Notes: generated by a model not told the origin, from the sequence alone. A stretch of DNA of 64,000 nucleotides from Streptomyces sp. BK340 (GCF_007827595.1 NZ_VISR01000037.1:1-64000), one strand, 5' to 3'; positions 16,295-25,086 are shown, counted from the stretch's first letter. Program-made: numbers and translations.

Positions 16295-17879
16295 AGTTGA
16301 CCAAGTGACCCCAGAGGCCCCCGAGGGCCGACCCGCGCCCGCCGACGGCGTTTTCGCCCCACAGGGGCCACCCGCCCCTGACGACGAAAGCAGCACGGGT
16401 GGTGCGGGTGGGACCCCGGACCCGGCCGGAGGCCGGGTGCCCCCCGGCGCACCCGCACCCGATGACGCGCCGGGCAAGTCCCGCCTGCGCACCTGGCTGG
16501 GAGAGACCCCCTCCCCCAACTCACCCCCGTTCTCCAAGTACCGCTGGCTCCGCCTGGTCACCTACCTCCTCGTCGGCTGGCTGGCCTTCGGCATCCTCCT
16601 GGCCGGCGCCGCGGAGCTGCACCAGAGCTACGGTTTCACCCCCGCTGTGGCGCTCCTGAGCACTTTCCTCCAGGCCGCCGCTGTCGTCCTGGCCCTCCGG
16701 CGCCCCGTCCCCGCCTGGGCCCTGTCCCTGTCCGGCGCCGTCTTCACCGCGCTGCTCGCCCGTCAGAACCTGGCGACGCCGCTCCGGCTCTTCAGCCCCG
16801 ACTGGCCCTGGTCCACGCCCGTTCTGCTGGCCCACATGGCCGTGCTCCTGCTTCTCGCCCTAAGGGTCCGGCTCCGCGGCACGGTCGCCGCGCTCGGCGC
16901 GACCGCCCTGGTGACATCCCTCGTCGAGGGCGGCCTGGGAGCGAACGCCTACACCGCGACGGGGCGCGTCGCCATCGGGCTGTTCGCCGTCGCCGCCGTC
17001 ATCGGCGCGGCCCTGCGCAGCCGGAGCGAGGCCCGTACCGAACTGGTCCAGCAGACGACGATCACCGCGGAGGAACGCGCCCGCCGCACCCTCCTGGAGG
17101 AGCGCAGCCGTATCGCCCGCGAGCTGCACGACGTGGTCGCCCACCACATGTCGGTGATCTCCATCCAGGCCCAGGTGGCCCCCCACCTGGTGGAGAACCC
17201 TTCGGAGGAGCTGAAGGAGAACCTCGCCGGGATCCGCAACAACGCCCTGGAAGCCCTCACCGAGCTGCGCCGTGTCCTGGGCGTCCTGCGCTCGGAGTCC
17301 CCCGACGACTCCGAGGCGGCCGGGGACCCGTACCGGCTGACGGCCCCCGGCAGCGGCCCGGCCCCCGACGCCCCGCAGCCGAACCTGGCCCGTCTGGGCG
17401 CCCTGATCGAGAACACCAGGGCGGCCGGTCTGGACGTCGTCATCGACCGTCGCGGCACGTCCCGCGCCTATCCACAGGGTGTGGAACTCTCGGCGTACCG
17501 GATCGTCCAGGAGGCGCTCAGCAACGCCCTGCGGCACGCCCCGGGTTCGCGGGTCCGGGTGGAGGTCGACCATCAGTCGGACGGCATCTTCCTGTGCGTG
17601 ACCAACTCCCGCCCCAGCCGCCCGGTCCAGCCCTCCCCGGGCTCCGGCCACGGACTGCTGGGCATGCGGGAGCGCGCGGCGATGCTCGGCGGGCACCTCA
17701 CCGCGGCCCCGAACCTGCACGGCGGCTTCATGGTGACGGCGTTCCTCCCCAAGACGGGCACCCGCCGTCCGCCCCGGCCGCTGCGCCCGGACTTTCCCCG
17801 CCCCGAGATCCACTTCCCGCCCCTGTCCGACGACGACCCGCACCCCCCTCAGCCCCCGACAGGAGAACCGACCCCATGA
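16287..17879 (+). CDS. NarL-type sensor histidine kinase 1
   Basis: A 530-residue membrane sensor kinase. Residues 16-59 come from dispersed repeat copy B and form a Pro/Gly/Ala/Asp-rich cytoplasmic extension. About six membrane segments occupy 88-242, with little periplasmic sequence, so it probably senses within or at the membrane. The HisKA_3 dimerisation domain carries the phosphoacceptor H281 in ARELHDVVAHHMS; the HATPase_c domain shows YRIVQEALSNALRHA and the G-boxes GSGHGLLGMRERA. The ATG overlaps the acyltransferase stop; the stop overlaps the response regulator start (ATGA). The Pro-rich tail after 495 is unusual. The stimulus is unknown; operon mates suggest an envelope signal. Confidence 0.92.
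   Translation: MPKVDQVTPEAPEGRPAPADGVFAPQGPPAPDDESSTGGAGGTPDPAGGRVPPGAPAPDDAPGKSRLRTWLGETPSPNSPPFSKYRWLRLVTYLLVGWLAFGILLAGAAELHQSYGFTPAVALLSTFLQAAAVVLALRRPVPAWALSLSGAVFTALLARQNLATPLRLFSPDWPWSTPVLLAHMAVLLLLALRVRLRGTVAALGATALVTSLVEGGLGANAYTATGRVAIGLFAVAAVIGAALRSRSEARTELVQQTTITAEERARRTLLEERSRIARELHDVVAHHMSVISIQAQVAPHLVENPSEELKENLAGIRNNALEALTELRRVLGVLRSESPDDSEAAGDPYRLTAPGSGPAPDAPQPNLARLGALIENTRAAGLDVVIDRRGTSRAYPQGVELSAYRIVQEALSNALRHAPGSRVRVEVDHQSDGIFLCVTNSRPSRPVQPSPGSGHGLLGMRERAAMLGGHLTAAPNLHGGFMVTAFLPKTGTRRPPRPLRPDFPRPEIHFPPLSDDDPHPPQPPTGEPTP
16333..16461 (+). repeat. 129-bp dispersed repeat, copy B (in-frame)
   Basis: Copy B, 2310 bp from copy A in the same orientation and alignable base for base. 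It is translated in a different reading frame from copy A, giving residues 16-59 of the histidine kinase. The inner palindrome (ACCCGG..CCGGGT region) and the GCACCCGCACCCG end are conserved. Confidence 0.85.
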
Positions 17880-18556
17880 CGAGCGGCGCCGGCACCATCC
17901 GCGTACTCATCGCCGACGACCAGCAGATGGTCCGCCAGGGCTTCACCGTGCTGCTCAACACCAAGCCCGACATCGAGGTGGTCGGACAGGCGGTGCACGG
18001 ACGCGACGCGATCGCCAAGGCCGCCGAACTGGCCCCCGACGTGGTCCTGATGGATATCCGGATGCCCGAACTGGGCGGCATCGAGGCGACCGACCGCATC
18101 ACCGCCGACCAGCCGGGCGTCAAGGTCCTGGTCCTCACCACCTTCGACCTGGACGAGTACGTGTACGACGCGCTGCGCGCCGGGGCCTCCGGGTTCCTGC
18201 TCAAGGACGCCTCCGCCGACCAGCTCGCCGAGGCGGTGCGCGTGGTGGCGGCCGGGGACGCGCTGCTCGCCCCGGGCATCACCCGCCGCCTGATCGCCGA
18301 GTTCGCCCGCCTGGACGGCTCGCCCCGGGCCCCGCTCAAACAGCGGGTGGGCGAGCTGACGGAGCGCGAGACGGAGGTGCTCGCGCTGATCGCGCAGGGC
18401 CTGTCGAACGCCGAGATCGCCGAGCACCTGGTCGTCGCCGAGCAGACCGTGAAGACCCACGTGGGCCGCATCCTGGTGAAAGTGGGCCTGCGCGACCGCA
18501 CCCAGGCGGCGATCTTCGCCTACGAGTCCGGTCTGGTCCGCCCCGGCGGCCGCTGA
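17876..18556 (+). CDS. NarL/LuxR-type response regulator 1
   Basis: A 226-residue response regulator. The receiver domain (about 7-125) has the acidic pair in LIADDQQMV, the phosphoacceptor D60 in VVLMDIRMPE, Thr in LTTFDLDEYVYDAL and Lys in FLLKDASADQ. The C-terminal LuxR-type HTH shows LTERETEVLALIAQGLSNAE and VKTHVGRILVKVGLRDR. It overlaps the kinase gene by ATGA, marking a cognate pair. It may bind the GTAGTACC motif seen before this operon and before the next, but that is untested. The paralogue at 20030 shares long identical stretches (LVLTTFDLDEYVY), so the two systems arose by duplication. Confidence 0.94.
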   Translation: MTSGAGTIRVLIADDQQMVRQGFTVLLNTKPDIEVVGQAVHGRDAIAKAAELAPDVVLMDIRMPELGGIEATDRITADQPGVKVLVLTTFDLDEYVYDALRAGASGFLLKDASADQLAEAVRVVAAGDALLAPGITRRLIAEFARLDGSPRAPLKQRVGELTERETEVLALIAQGLSNAEIAEHLVVAEQTVKTHVGRILVKVGLRDRTQAAIFAYESGLVRPGGR

Positions 18557-18598
18557 TCCCGTCGGCCCGGCACCGGAGTACCGGCCCGCCCCCTGCCT

Positions 18599-18612
18599 GT
18601 AGTACCTGAGAA
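18599..18612 (+). promoter_or_regulatory. Shared motif GTAGTACCTGAGAA, upstream copy 2
   Basis: Same motif as at 13865-13878 with one change in the last base, 66 bp before the start of the second histidine kinase. A small hairpin (CCCCT..AGGGG) lies between the motif and the start codon. Confidence 0.5.
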
Positions 18613-18677
18613 GGATCCCCGAGGACCCCTCTCCGAGGGGACGACCGCCACCCCGCCCGGGCCCTACCGTTTGCCAC

Positions 18678-20033
18678 GTGACCGAGACGACGCACACCCA
18701 GCCGACACCGCCGGGCGGAGCCGCGAGGCCGCGCAGCCCGGAGTTCCGGCTCGCCGCGGACGCCCTGCGCGGGCTCCGGCAGGACTTGTTCCACGACGCC
18801 TTCGCCTACCGCCCGCTGCCCCGCAGGGGCTCTGACGGCCGGCCCGCCCGCCGCGGCGGCCGGACGAGGGAGTACGCGGCCTGGACACCGCACACGGTCG
18901 TGGCCGTCCTCGGCGCGCTGGCGGGGTTCCTCGCCGTGGCGAGCACGGACGACTCCGGACTGCTGCCGCTGCTGTGCGGGCTGCTGGCCCTGGGGCCGGT
19001 CCTGCTGACCCTGGCGCGCCCGGTGGGAGCGTTCTGGTTCTCGCTCGCCGCGACCACGGTCACCGCCGTCCTGATGGGCAGCGGCTGGAGCGACTGGCCG
19101 TGGCTGCCGGGCAGCTTCCTGTCCCATCTGGTGGTGCTCACGGTCGTCGCGCTGCGCACCCGCCCGCGCACGGCGGCGTGGATGTGGGTGCTGACCGGGG
19201 CCTACGGCTTCGTCGCCGAGAGCCTCTTCGGCTGGAGCCACTACGACACGAACATCGGCCCGATGCTGATCCTGTCCGCGCTGATCCTGCTGGTCGTCAC
19301 CGTCCGGCAGATACGCAGGCAGGCCCAGCAGGAGGTGACCGCCCAGCAGTCGGTGACCGCCGTGGAGCGTTCACGGCGCACGCTGCTGGAGGAGCGCACG
19401 ACCATCGCCCGCGAGCTGCACGACGTGGTCGCCCACCACATGTCGGTGGTCGCCATCCAGGCGGAGGCGGCGCCCTACCGGGTGGAGAACCCGCCGCCGG
19501 AGCTGGAGAAGGCGTTCGCCACCATCCGGGAGAACGCGGTGGCGGCACTGACCGAGCTGCGCCGGGTCCTGGGCGTGGTCCGCGCGGAGGACTACGAGGC
19601 GCCGGACGCCCCGCAGCCCACCCTCGCCGACCTGGACGGGCTGCTCGCCAATGTGCGGGAGACCGGGCTGGAGGCGGAGAAGGTGGTGACCGGCGCGGTG
19701 CGTGAGATGCCGCAGGGCGTCGAACTGTCGGCGTACCGGATCGTGCAGGAGGCGCTGAGCAACACGCTGCGGCACGCACCGGGGGCCGGGGCACGGGTCG
19801 AGATCGGGTACGTGCTCGGTGGCCTGGGCCTGCGCATAGTCAACGGCCCGCCGCCGGCTTCGGCCGAGCGCAAGCCCTCGCCGGGCGCCGGGCACGGCAT
19901 CACGGGGATGCGGGAGCGCGTCTCGATGCTGAACGGCGAGATGACGACGGGCCCGACGCCCGCCGGAGGATATGAGGTGACCGTGTTCCTGCCGGTGCCG
20001 GCGGCGGACACCGCGAGCGAGGGTGAGGCATGA
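18678..20033 (+). CDS. NarL-type sensor histidine kinase 2
   Basis: A 451-residue sensor kinase paralogous to the one at 16287 but without a repeat-derived extension. A basic cytoplasmic N-terminus (to about 70) precedes roughly five to six membrane segments (72-210). The HisKA_3 block ARELHDVVAHHMSVVAIQ has phosphoacceptor H248, then NPPPELEKAFATIRENA, and the ATPase region has LSAYRIVQEALSNTLRHAPG and GAGHGITGMRERV. GTG 18678 follows a 121-bp gap containing the shared GTAGTACCTGAGA motif. It overlaps its response regulator by ATGA. The signal is unknown. Confidence 0.92.
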   Translation: MTETTHTQPTPPGGAARPRSPEFRLAADALRGLRQDLFHDAFAYRPLPRRGSDGRPARRGGRTREYAAWTPHTVVAVLGALAGFLAVASTDDSGLLPLLCGLLALGPVLLTLARPVGAFWFSLAATTVTAVLMGSGWSDWPWLPGSFLSHLVVLTVVALRTRPRTAAWMWVLTGAYGFVAESLFGWSHYDTNIGPMLILSALILLVVTVRQIRRQAQQEVTAQQSVTAVERSRRTLLEERTTIARELHDVVAHHMSVVAIQAEAAPYRVENPPPELEKAFATIRENAVAALTELRRVLGVVRAEDYEAPDAPQPTLADLDGLLANVRETGLEAEKVVTGAVREMPQGVELSAYRIVQEALSNTLRHAPGAGARVEIGYVLGGLGLRIVNGPPPASAERKPSPGAGHGITGMRERVSMLNGEMTTGPTPAGGYEVTVFLPVPAADTASEGEA

Positions 20034-20695
20034 CGATCCGCGTACTGATCGCGGACGACCAGATGATGGTGCGCGAGGGCTTCTCGGTCCTGCTGAACGC
20101 GATGCCGGACATCGAGGTCGTCGGCGAGGCCGTCAACGGCCGCCAGGCGGTCGAGCGGGTGCGTGAACTCGCGCCGGACGTGGTGCTGATGGACATCCGC
20201 ATGCCCGAGCTGAACGGCATCGAGGCGACGCGGGAGATCGTCGCGGCGGACGACACGGCGAAGGTGCTGGTGCTGACCACGTTCGACCTGGACGAGTACG
20301 TGTACCAGGCGCTGCGTGCGGGAGCCTCCGGCTTCCTCCTGAAGGACGCCTCGGCCCGCCAGCTCGCCGACGGAGTCAGGGTGGTGGCCTCCGGCGAGGC
20401 ACTGCTCGCCCCCTCGGTGACCAGGCGGCTGATAACCGAGTTCTCCCGGCTGTCGGAGACACCGCGCATGATGCCGTCGGCACAGGCCGCCTACGGGGAG
20501 CTGACGGAGCGGGAGACGGAGGTGCTGGTCCTGATCGCACAGGGCCTGTCCAACGCGGAGATCGCCGGGCGGCTGGTGGTGGCGGAGTCGACGATCAAGA
20601 CCCATGTGAGCCGCATCCTGGTGAAACTGGGCCTGCGCGACCGCACCCAGGCGGCGGTGTTCGCGTACGAGGCGCGGCTGGTCGCACCGGGCTGA
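20030..20695 (+). CDS. NarL/LuxR-type response regulator 2
   Basis: A 221-residue response regulator with receiver residues in LIADDQMMV, phosphoacceptor D55 in VVLMDIRMPELNG, LVLTTFDLDEYVY and FLLKDASARQ, and a LuxR HTH (LTERETEVLVLIAQGLSNAE; IKTHVSRILVKLGLRDR). It begins inside the kinase stop (ATGA). Its DNA-recognition helix (STIKTHVSRIL) is nearly that of the paralogue (QTVKTHVGRIL), so the two could share target sites such as the common upstream motif; cross-talk is possible. Confidence 0.94.
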   Translation: MTIRVLIADDQMMVREGFSVLLNAMPDIEVVGEAVNGRQAVERVRELAPDVVLMDIRMPELNGIEATREIVAADDTAKVLVLTTFDLDEYVYQALRAGASGFLLKDASARQLADGVRVVASGEALLAPSVTRRLITEFSRLSETPRMMPSAQAAYGELTERETEVLVLIAQGLSNAEIAGRLVVAESTIKTHVSRILVKLGLRDRTQAAVFAYEARLVAPG

Positions 20696-20746
20696 CGGGC
20701 CGACGAGGGGACGGCTGCAGCGAACACCGACGAGCAGGGAGTACAC

Positions 20747-21208
20747 ATGGACATCGAGATCCGGCCGTGCGTCGGCGTGGGGCCGTTCCGGCTCGGCATG
20801 TCGGTCGAGGAAGCACGGGGAACCGTCCAGGAGCGGGGGCTCTTCCGGACCGTCGCCAGTGACGCGGACCCGGGACAGATCACGCTCACGCACGACGCGT
20901 CCCGGCTGAGCGTCGTGCTCGGGTTCACCAAGGGCGCACTGAGCGATGTGGAGCTGTTCCGGTTCCAGGTCGAGGACGCCGACGTGCGGGTGCTGCTCGA
21001 CGGGCTCGACGTCTTCCGCACCCCGAGCGAGGTCCTCCTCGAACAGCTCGCGGAACGGGGCCACACCTTCGAGGAGAACGACCTGGCCTTCGACGCCCTG
21101 CCGGAGCTCGAGGTGATCTTGTCGAACGAGAGCAGCTACGGACACCCGGTGGACGAAGAGGGCGACCCGATCCACTACGACTATGTCCTGGTCGCCAACC
21201 GGATCTGA
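20747..21208 (+). CDS. Hypothetical protein, LGMSVEEAR-type
   Basis: A 153-residue acidic soluble protein I cannot place in a named family. The N-terminus IEIRPCVGVGPFRLGMSVEE resembles the opening of several small actinobacterial proteins of unknown function in which a GPxxLGMSxxE motif precedes alternating strands and helices. No membrane segment or signal peptide is present. The start has AGGGAG 6-11 nt upstream. It stands alone, 51 bp after the response regulator and 58 bp before the P450, in the same direction. Possible roles such as immunity or ligand binding are speculation. Confidence 0.75.
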   Translation: MDIEIRPCVGVGPFRLGMSVEEARGTVQERGLFRTVASDADPGQITLTHDASRLSVVLGFTKGALSDVELFRFQVEDADVRVLLDGLDVFRTPSEVLLEQLAERGHTFEENDLAFDALPELEVILSNESSYGHPVDEEGDPIHYDYVLVANRI

Positions 21209-21266
21209 GCGGCGAGCACGGATCCGGCCCTGGTCAGACGCCGGTCCGGCGCGCTAGCGTCCCCGC

Positions 21267-22487
21267 ATGGCAGGCCCTACCGACCTCGTGTTCGACCCCT
21301 GGGACCCCGCGTTCCTCGCCGACCCGTACCCGGCCTACGCCGAGCTGCGCGCACGCGGCCGGGTGATGCGGTACGAGCCGACCGACCAGTGGCTGGTCCC
21401 GCACCACGCCGACGTCGCGGCGCTGCTGCGGGACCGGCGCCTCGGCCGGACGTACCAGCACAGGTTCACGCACGAGGACTTCGGGCGTACGGCGCCTGCG
21501 CCGGAGCACGAGCCGTTCCACACGCTCAACGACCACGGCATGCTCGACCTCGAACCGCCGGACCACACCCGCATCCGGCGGCTGGTGTCGAAGGCGTTCA
21601 CCCCGCGTACCGTCGAGCGGCTGAAGCCGTACGTGGCGAACCTCGCCGGGGAGCTGGTGGACCGGCTGGTCGGGGCGGGCGGCGGGGATCTGCTCGCGGA
21701 CGTCGCCGAGCCGCTCCCCGTGGCCGTCATCGCCGAGATGCTGGGCATCCCGGAGTCCGACCGGGCCCCGCTGCGCCCCTGGTCGGCGGACATCTGCGGG
21801 ATGTACGAGCTGAATCCGTCGCAGCAGACGGCGGCGCGCGCCGTCCGGGCGTCGGCCGAGTTCTCGGACTACCTCCGTGCGCTGATCGCCGAGCGCCGCA
21901 AGGAGCCGGGCGACGACCTGATTTCCGGGCTCATCGCCGCGCACGACGAGGGCGACCGCCTGACCGAGCAGGAGATGATCTCGACGGCCGTCCTCCTCCT
22001 CAACGCGGGGCACGAGGCGACCGTCAACGCCACGGTCAACGGCTGGTACGCCCTGTTCCGCAACCCGGACCAGCTGGCCGCCCTCCGGGCCGACCACTCC
22101 CTGGTCCCCTCGGCGATCGAGGAGCTGATGCGCTACGACACCCCGCTCCAGCTCTTCGAGCGCTGGGTCCTGGACGACATCGAGATCGACGGCACGACGA
22201 TCCCGAGGGGCGCCGAGATCGCCATGCTCTTCGGCTCCGCCAACCATGACCCCGAGGTCTTCCGGAACCCCGGGCGCCTCGACCTCACCCGCGAGGACAA
22301 CCCCCACATCTCCTTCAGCGCAGGCATCCACTACTGCATCGGCGCTCCGCTGGCCCGCATCGAACTGGCGGCCTCCATGACCGCATTGCTGGAGCGGGCC
22401 CCCACCCTGACCCTGGCGGCGGACCCGGAGCGCAAGCCGAACTTCGTGATCCGGGGGCTGGAGGGACTGGACGTACTGATCGCCTGA
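21267..22487 (+). CDS. Cytochrome P450
   Basis: A 406-residue soluble bacterial P450, a heme-thiolate monooxygenase. Seen are LDLEPPDHTRIRRLVSKAF (helix C region), the I-helix motif AGHEATVN (247-254), with Ala where AGHETT-type proteins have Thr, then the ExxR pair E286/R289 in EELMRY, and the heme loop FSAGIHYCIGAPLAR with the cysteine ligand C357. The loop begins FSAG rather than the usual FGxG. No ferredoxin or ferredoxin reductase gene is adjacent, so electrons must come from elsewhere. No biosynthetic cluster surrounds it, and the substrate cannot be predicted. It converges on the ABC operon with only 18 bp between stops. Confidence 0.93.
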   Translation: MAGPTDLVFDPWDPAFLADPYPAYAELRARGRVMRYEPTDQWLVPHHADVAALLRDRRLGRTYQHRFTHEDFGRTAPAPEHEPFHTLNDHGMLDLEPPDHTRIRRLVSKAFTPRTVERLKPYVANLAGELVDRLVGAGGGDLLADVAEPLPVAVIAEMLGIPESDRAPLRPWSADICGMYELNPSQQTAARAVRASAEFSDYLRALIAERRKEPGDDLISGLIAAHDEGDRLTEQEMISTAVLLLNAGHEATVNATVNGWYALFRNPDQLAALRADHSLVPSAIEELMRYDTPLQLFERWVLDDIEIDGTTIPRGAEIAMLFGSANHDPEVFRNPGRLDLTREDNPHISFSAGIHYCIGAPLARIELAASMTALLERAPTLTLAADPERKPNFVIRGLEGLDVLIA

Positions 22488-22505
22488 CCGCGGGCCCGGC
22501 GGGGT

Positions 22506-24113
22506 TCACGAGGTCAGGTCACGCCTGCGCAGCCCCGCCAGCCCCGCTCCCACGAGCGCCACCGCCAGCCCCGTCAGGACCAGTACCGGACCCCACTCCA
22601 TCCCCCCGCCCGGCAGCTTGGGCAGGTGGCCGAACGGGGACAGGTCCAGGACGATCCGGGGGGCGTTCAGGGCCGGGCCCACCCAGCCGATCAGGAGGGT
22701 CGCCACGGCGATGCCCCAGGCGGCCGGGGCCAGGCGGGGGGCCACGCCGTGGAGCAGGAGGGTCAGCGCGCCGATCAGCCAGACCGCCGGGAGCTGGACC
22801 AGGCAGGCGCCCAGGACCGGGCCGGTCTCCTTGCCGTAGCCGACCGCGAAGCCCAGGCCTGCCAGGAGCATGATCAGGGCCGAGCCGGCGAAGGCGATCG
22901 TGAGGTGGCTCGCGGCCCAGCGGACGCGGCCGACCGCACAGGCCAGGACCGGTTCGGCGCGACCGGAGATCTCCTCGCCGTGCAGGCGCAGGACCGATCC
23001 GACGACGTAGAGCGCCGCGATCAGACCGAGCATGCCGGTCATCGCGGCCAGGAACGCGTCCGTGAGACCGCTGTGGCCGCCCATCCGCTCGAAGATCTGC
23101 CGGGCCTGGTCGTTGTCGCGGACCAGGTCGGCGGCGCCGTCCGTGAGACCGCCGTAGACGACCCCGGCGAGGAAGAAGCCGAGGGACCAGCCGAGGACGC
23201 TGCCGCGTTGCAGGCGCCAGGCCAGCGCGGCTGCCGTGCCGAGGCGGCCGGTGGGGGGTCCGACGGGGGTCCCCCCTGCTCGAGCGAAGCCGAGAGCCTG
23301 GGGGATGGTGGGCAGGAAGCTCATGCCGATGTCGCGGCGGCCCGCCAGCTCGTAGGCGATCAGGGCCTGCACCGCCACCGCCGCCGCGAACAGCAGCAGC
23401 ACCCACCAGCGTTCGGCGGCGAAGGAACGCTGGTTCTCCAGCCACCCCAGGGGGGACAGCCAGGTCAGGAGGGAGGAGCCGTCGTTCGCCGTGGAGTCGC
23501 CGGCCGCACGGAGCACGAAGGCCGCGCCGAGGACGGCCGCCGTCAGGCCGCGGGCCAGGCGCGCGCTCTCCGTCAGCTGGGCGACGATCGCGGCCGCCGT
23601 GGCGAAGACCATGCCGACCCCGGCGAGGCAGAGGCCGAAGGACAGCGCGCCCGCGGCTCCCTGTGCGGACAGGCCCGCCGTGATCAGCAGGGCCAGGAGG
23701 GCGTTGGCGGTCGCCGCAGCCAGCAGGGCCGCCGTGAGGGAGGCCCGGCGGCCCACCATCCCGGACGCCACCAGCTCCTGGCGGCCGCTCTCCTCCTCGT
23801 CCCGGGTGTGCCGTACGACGATCAGCAGGCTCATCGCGGCCGCGAGCGCGGCGGCGTACACGCCCACGCGCCAGGCCGTCAGCGCGCCGAGCGAGGTGCC
23901 GAAGACCGGGCCGATCAGCGCGCGGAAGGACGCGTTGGTCTGCAACTGGCCGACCAGATCGGCGCGTTCGGCCGCGGTGCCGTACAGGGTCTTCAGGGTG
24001 TTCGGCATGGAGAGGACCATCAGCGCGTTCACCGCGATCCACACCGGGATCAGCAGCCGGTCGCGGCGCAGCGAGAAACGCAGCAGCACTCCCGTGCCCG
24101 TGAAGGACGTCAT
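22506..24113 (-). CDS. ABC-2 type exporter permease
   Basis: A 535-residue permease with about twelve hydrophobic segments in two similar halves, as in large ABC-2 exporters that work with DrrA-like ATPases. The N-terminal half has VLLRFSLRRDRLLIPVWIA; the second half begins LAWRLQRGSVLGWSLGFF, repeating the same arrangement. Between them, residues about 270-283 (PQALGFARAGGTPVG) are encoded by a dispersed palindromic repeat at 23264-23305, in a cytoplasmic loop. The ATG overlaps the ATPase stop (ATGA). Export substrate unknown; drug or peptide efflux is typical. Expression is probably controlled by the divergent regulator at 25087. Confidence 0.88.
   Translation of the reverse strand: MTSFTGTGVLLRFSLRRDRLLIPVWIAVNALMVLSMPNTLKTLYGTAAERADLVGQLQTNASFRALIGPVFGTSLGALTAWRVGVYAAALAAAMSLLIVVRHTRDEEESGRQELVASGMVGRRASLTAALLAAATANALLALLITAGLSAQGAAGALSFGLCLAGVGMVFATAAAIVAQLTESARLARGLTAAVLGAAFVLRAAGDSTANDGSSLLTWLSPLGWLENQRSFAAERWWVLLLFAAAVAVQALIAYELAGRRDIGMSFLPTIPQALGFARAGGTPVGPPTGRLGTAAALAWRLQRGSVLGWSLGFFLAGVVYGGLTDGAADLVRDNDQARQIFERMGGHSGLTDAFLAAMTGMLGLIAALYVVGSVLRLHGEEISGRAEPVLACAVGRVRWAASHLTIAFAGSALIMLLAGLGFAVGYGKETGPVLGACLVQLPAVWLIGALTLLLHGVAPRLAPAAWGIAVATLLIGWVGPALNAPRIVLDLSPFGHLPKLPGGGMEWGPVLVLTGLAVALVGAGLAGLRRRDLTS
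23264..23306. repeat. Dispersed CTCGAGCGAAGCCGAG-type palindrome, in-frame
   Basis: Imperfect hairpin whose arms TCCCCCCTGCTC and GAGCCTGGGGGA flank a GAGCGAAGCCGA centre. It matches from memory a very common Streptomyces intergenic repeat. Here it lies inside the ABC permease gene and is read through as QALGFARAGGTP. Confidence 0.7.
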
Positions 24114-25012
24114 CGCGCGGCCGCCTCGTCGAGGTCCTGGTAGTGGCGCAGGAACAGCTCCTCCAGCGTCGGCGGGGTCGAGGTCAGGGACCGCACGCCC
24201 GACTCGCTCAACTGGCGCAGGACCGCGTCCAGCCGGCCGGTGTCCACCTGGAGGCGCACCCGGTGGCCCTGGACGTCCAGGTCGTGGACGCCGGGCAGGT
24301 GCGCCAACCCGTTGGGCGGACCCGCCAGTTCGGCGCTCACGCTCGTCCTCGTCAGGTGGCGCAGGTCGGCCAGGGAGCCGGTCTCCACGGTCCGGCCCTT
24401 GCGGATGATGCTGACGCGGTCGCAGAGTTCCTCGACCTCGCTGAGGATGTGGGAGGACAGCAGGACCGTCCGGCCGCGCTCCCGCTCCTCCTGCACGCAG
24501 CGCTGGAAGACCTCCTCCATCAGGGGGTCCAGACCCGAGGTCGGCTCGTCCAGGATCAGCAGGTCCACGTCCGAGGCGAAGGCGGCGACCAGGGCGACCT
24601 TCTGCCGGTTGCCCTTGGAGTAGGTGCGCCCCTTCTTGGTGGGGTCCAGCTCGAAGCGGTCGGTCAGGTCCGCGCGGCGCCGCGCGTCCAGCCCTCCGCG
24701 CAGCCTCCCGTACAGGTCGATGACCTCGCCGCCGGAGAGGTTGCGCCACAGGGTCACGTCGCCGGGGACGTAGGCGATCCGGCGGTGCGCCTCCACCGCG
24801 TCCTTCCACGGGTCGCGGCCCAGCACCTGCGCCGCGCCCGAGTCCGCGCGCAGCAGGCCGAGCAGGACCCGGATGGTGGTCGACTTGCCGGAGCCGTTGG
24901 GGCCGAGGAAGCCGTGGACCTCGCCCGTCTCGACGTCGAGGTCGAGGCCGTCCAGCGCATGGGTACGGCCGAAGGACTTGTGGAGTCCGGAGACCGTGAT
25001 TGCCTTGGTCAT
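24110..25012 (-). CDS. ABC exporter ATP-binding protein
   Basis: A 300-residue nucleotide-binding subunit that powers the permease at 22506. Walker A is GPNGSGKST (37-45), the signature position reads YSKGNRQKV (131-139) instead of the classic LSGGQ, Walker B is LLILDEP (151-157) with the D-loop SGLDP, and the H-loop is LLSSHIL. The atypical signature is shared, from memory, with a subgroup of actinobacterial efflux ATPases and probably still functions. The C-terminal ~80 residues match the accessory domain of DrrA-like proteins. Its promoter region (25013-25086) contains an inverted repeat likely bound by the divergent regulator. Confidence 0.93.
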   Translation of the reverse strand: MTKAITVSGLHKSFGRTHALDGLDLDVETGEVHGFLGPNGSGKSTTIRVLLGLLRADSGAAQVLGRDPWKDAVEAHRRIAYVPGDVTLWRNLSGGEVIDLYGRLRGGLDARRRADLTDRFELDPTKKGRTYSKGNRQKVALVAAFASDVDLLILDEPTSGLDPLMEEVFQRCVQEERERGRTVLLSSHILSEVEELCDRVSIIRKGRTVETGSLADLRHLTRTSVSAELAGPPNGLAHLPGVHDLDVQGHRVRLQVDTGRLDAVLRQLSESGVRSLTSTPPTLEELFLRHYQDLDEAAAR

Positions 25013-25030
25013 GGCTCCGAACGTACGCTT

Positions 25031-25050
25031 ACTTCAGAAATTTGTGAAGT
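25031..25050. promoter_or_regulatory. Operator-like inverted repeat between ABC and regulator
   Basis: Perfect ACTTCA (25031-25036) / TGAAGT (25045-25050) with an 8-nt A/T-rich centre, extended imperfectly by CTT and AAG outside. It lies in the 74-bp divergent interval, where a MarR/GbsR dimer would repress the ABC operon and its own gene. Confidence 0.6.
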
Positions 25051-25086
25051 TAAGGAAGTGCATGAACCCCGGATAGGGTGAGGGGC

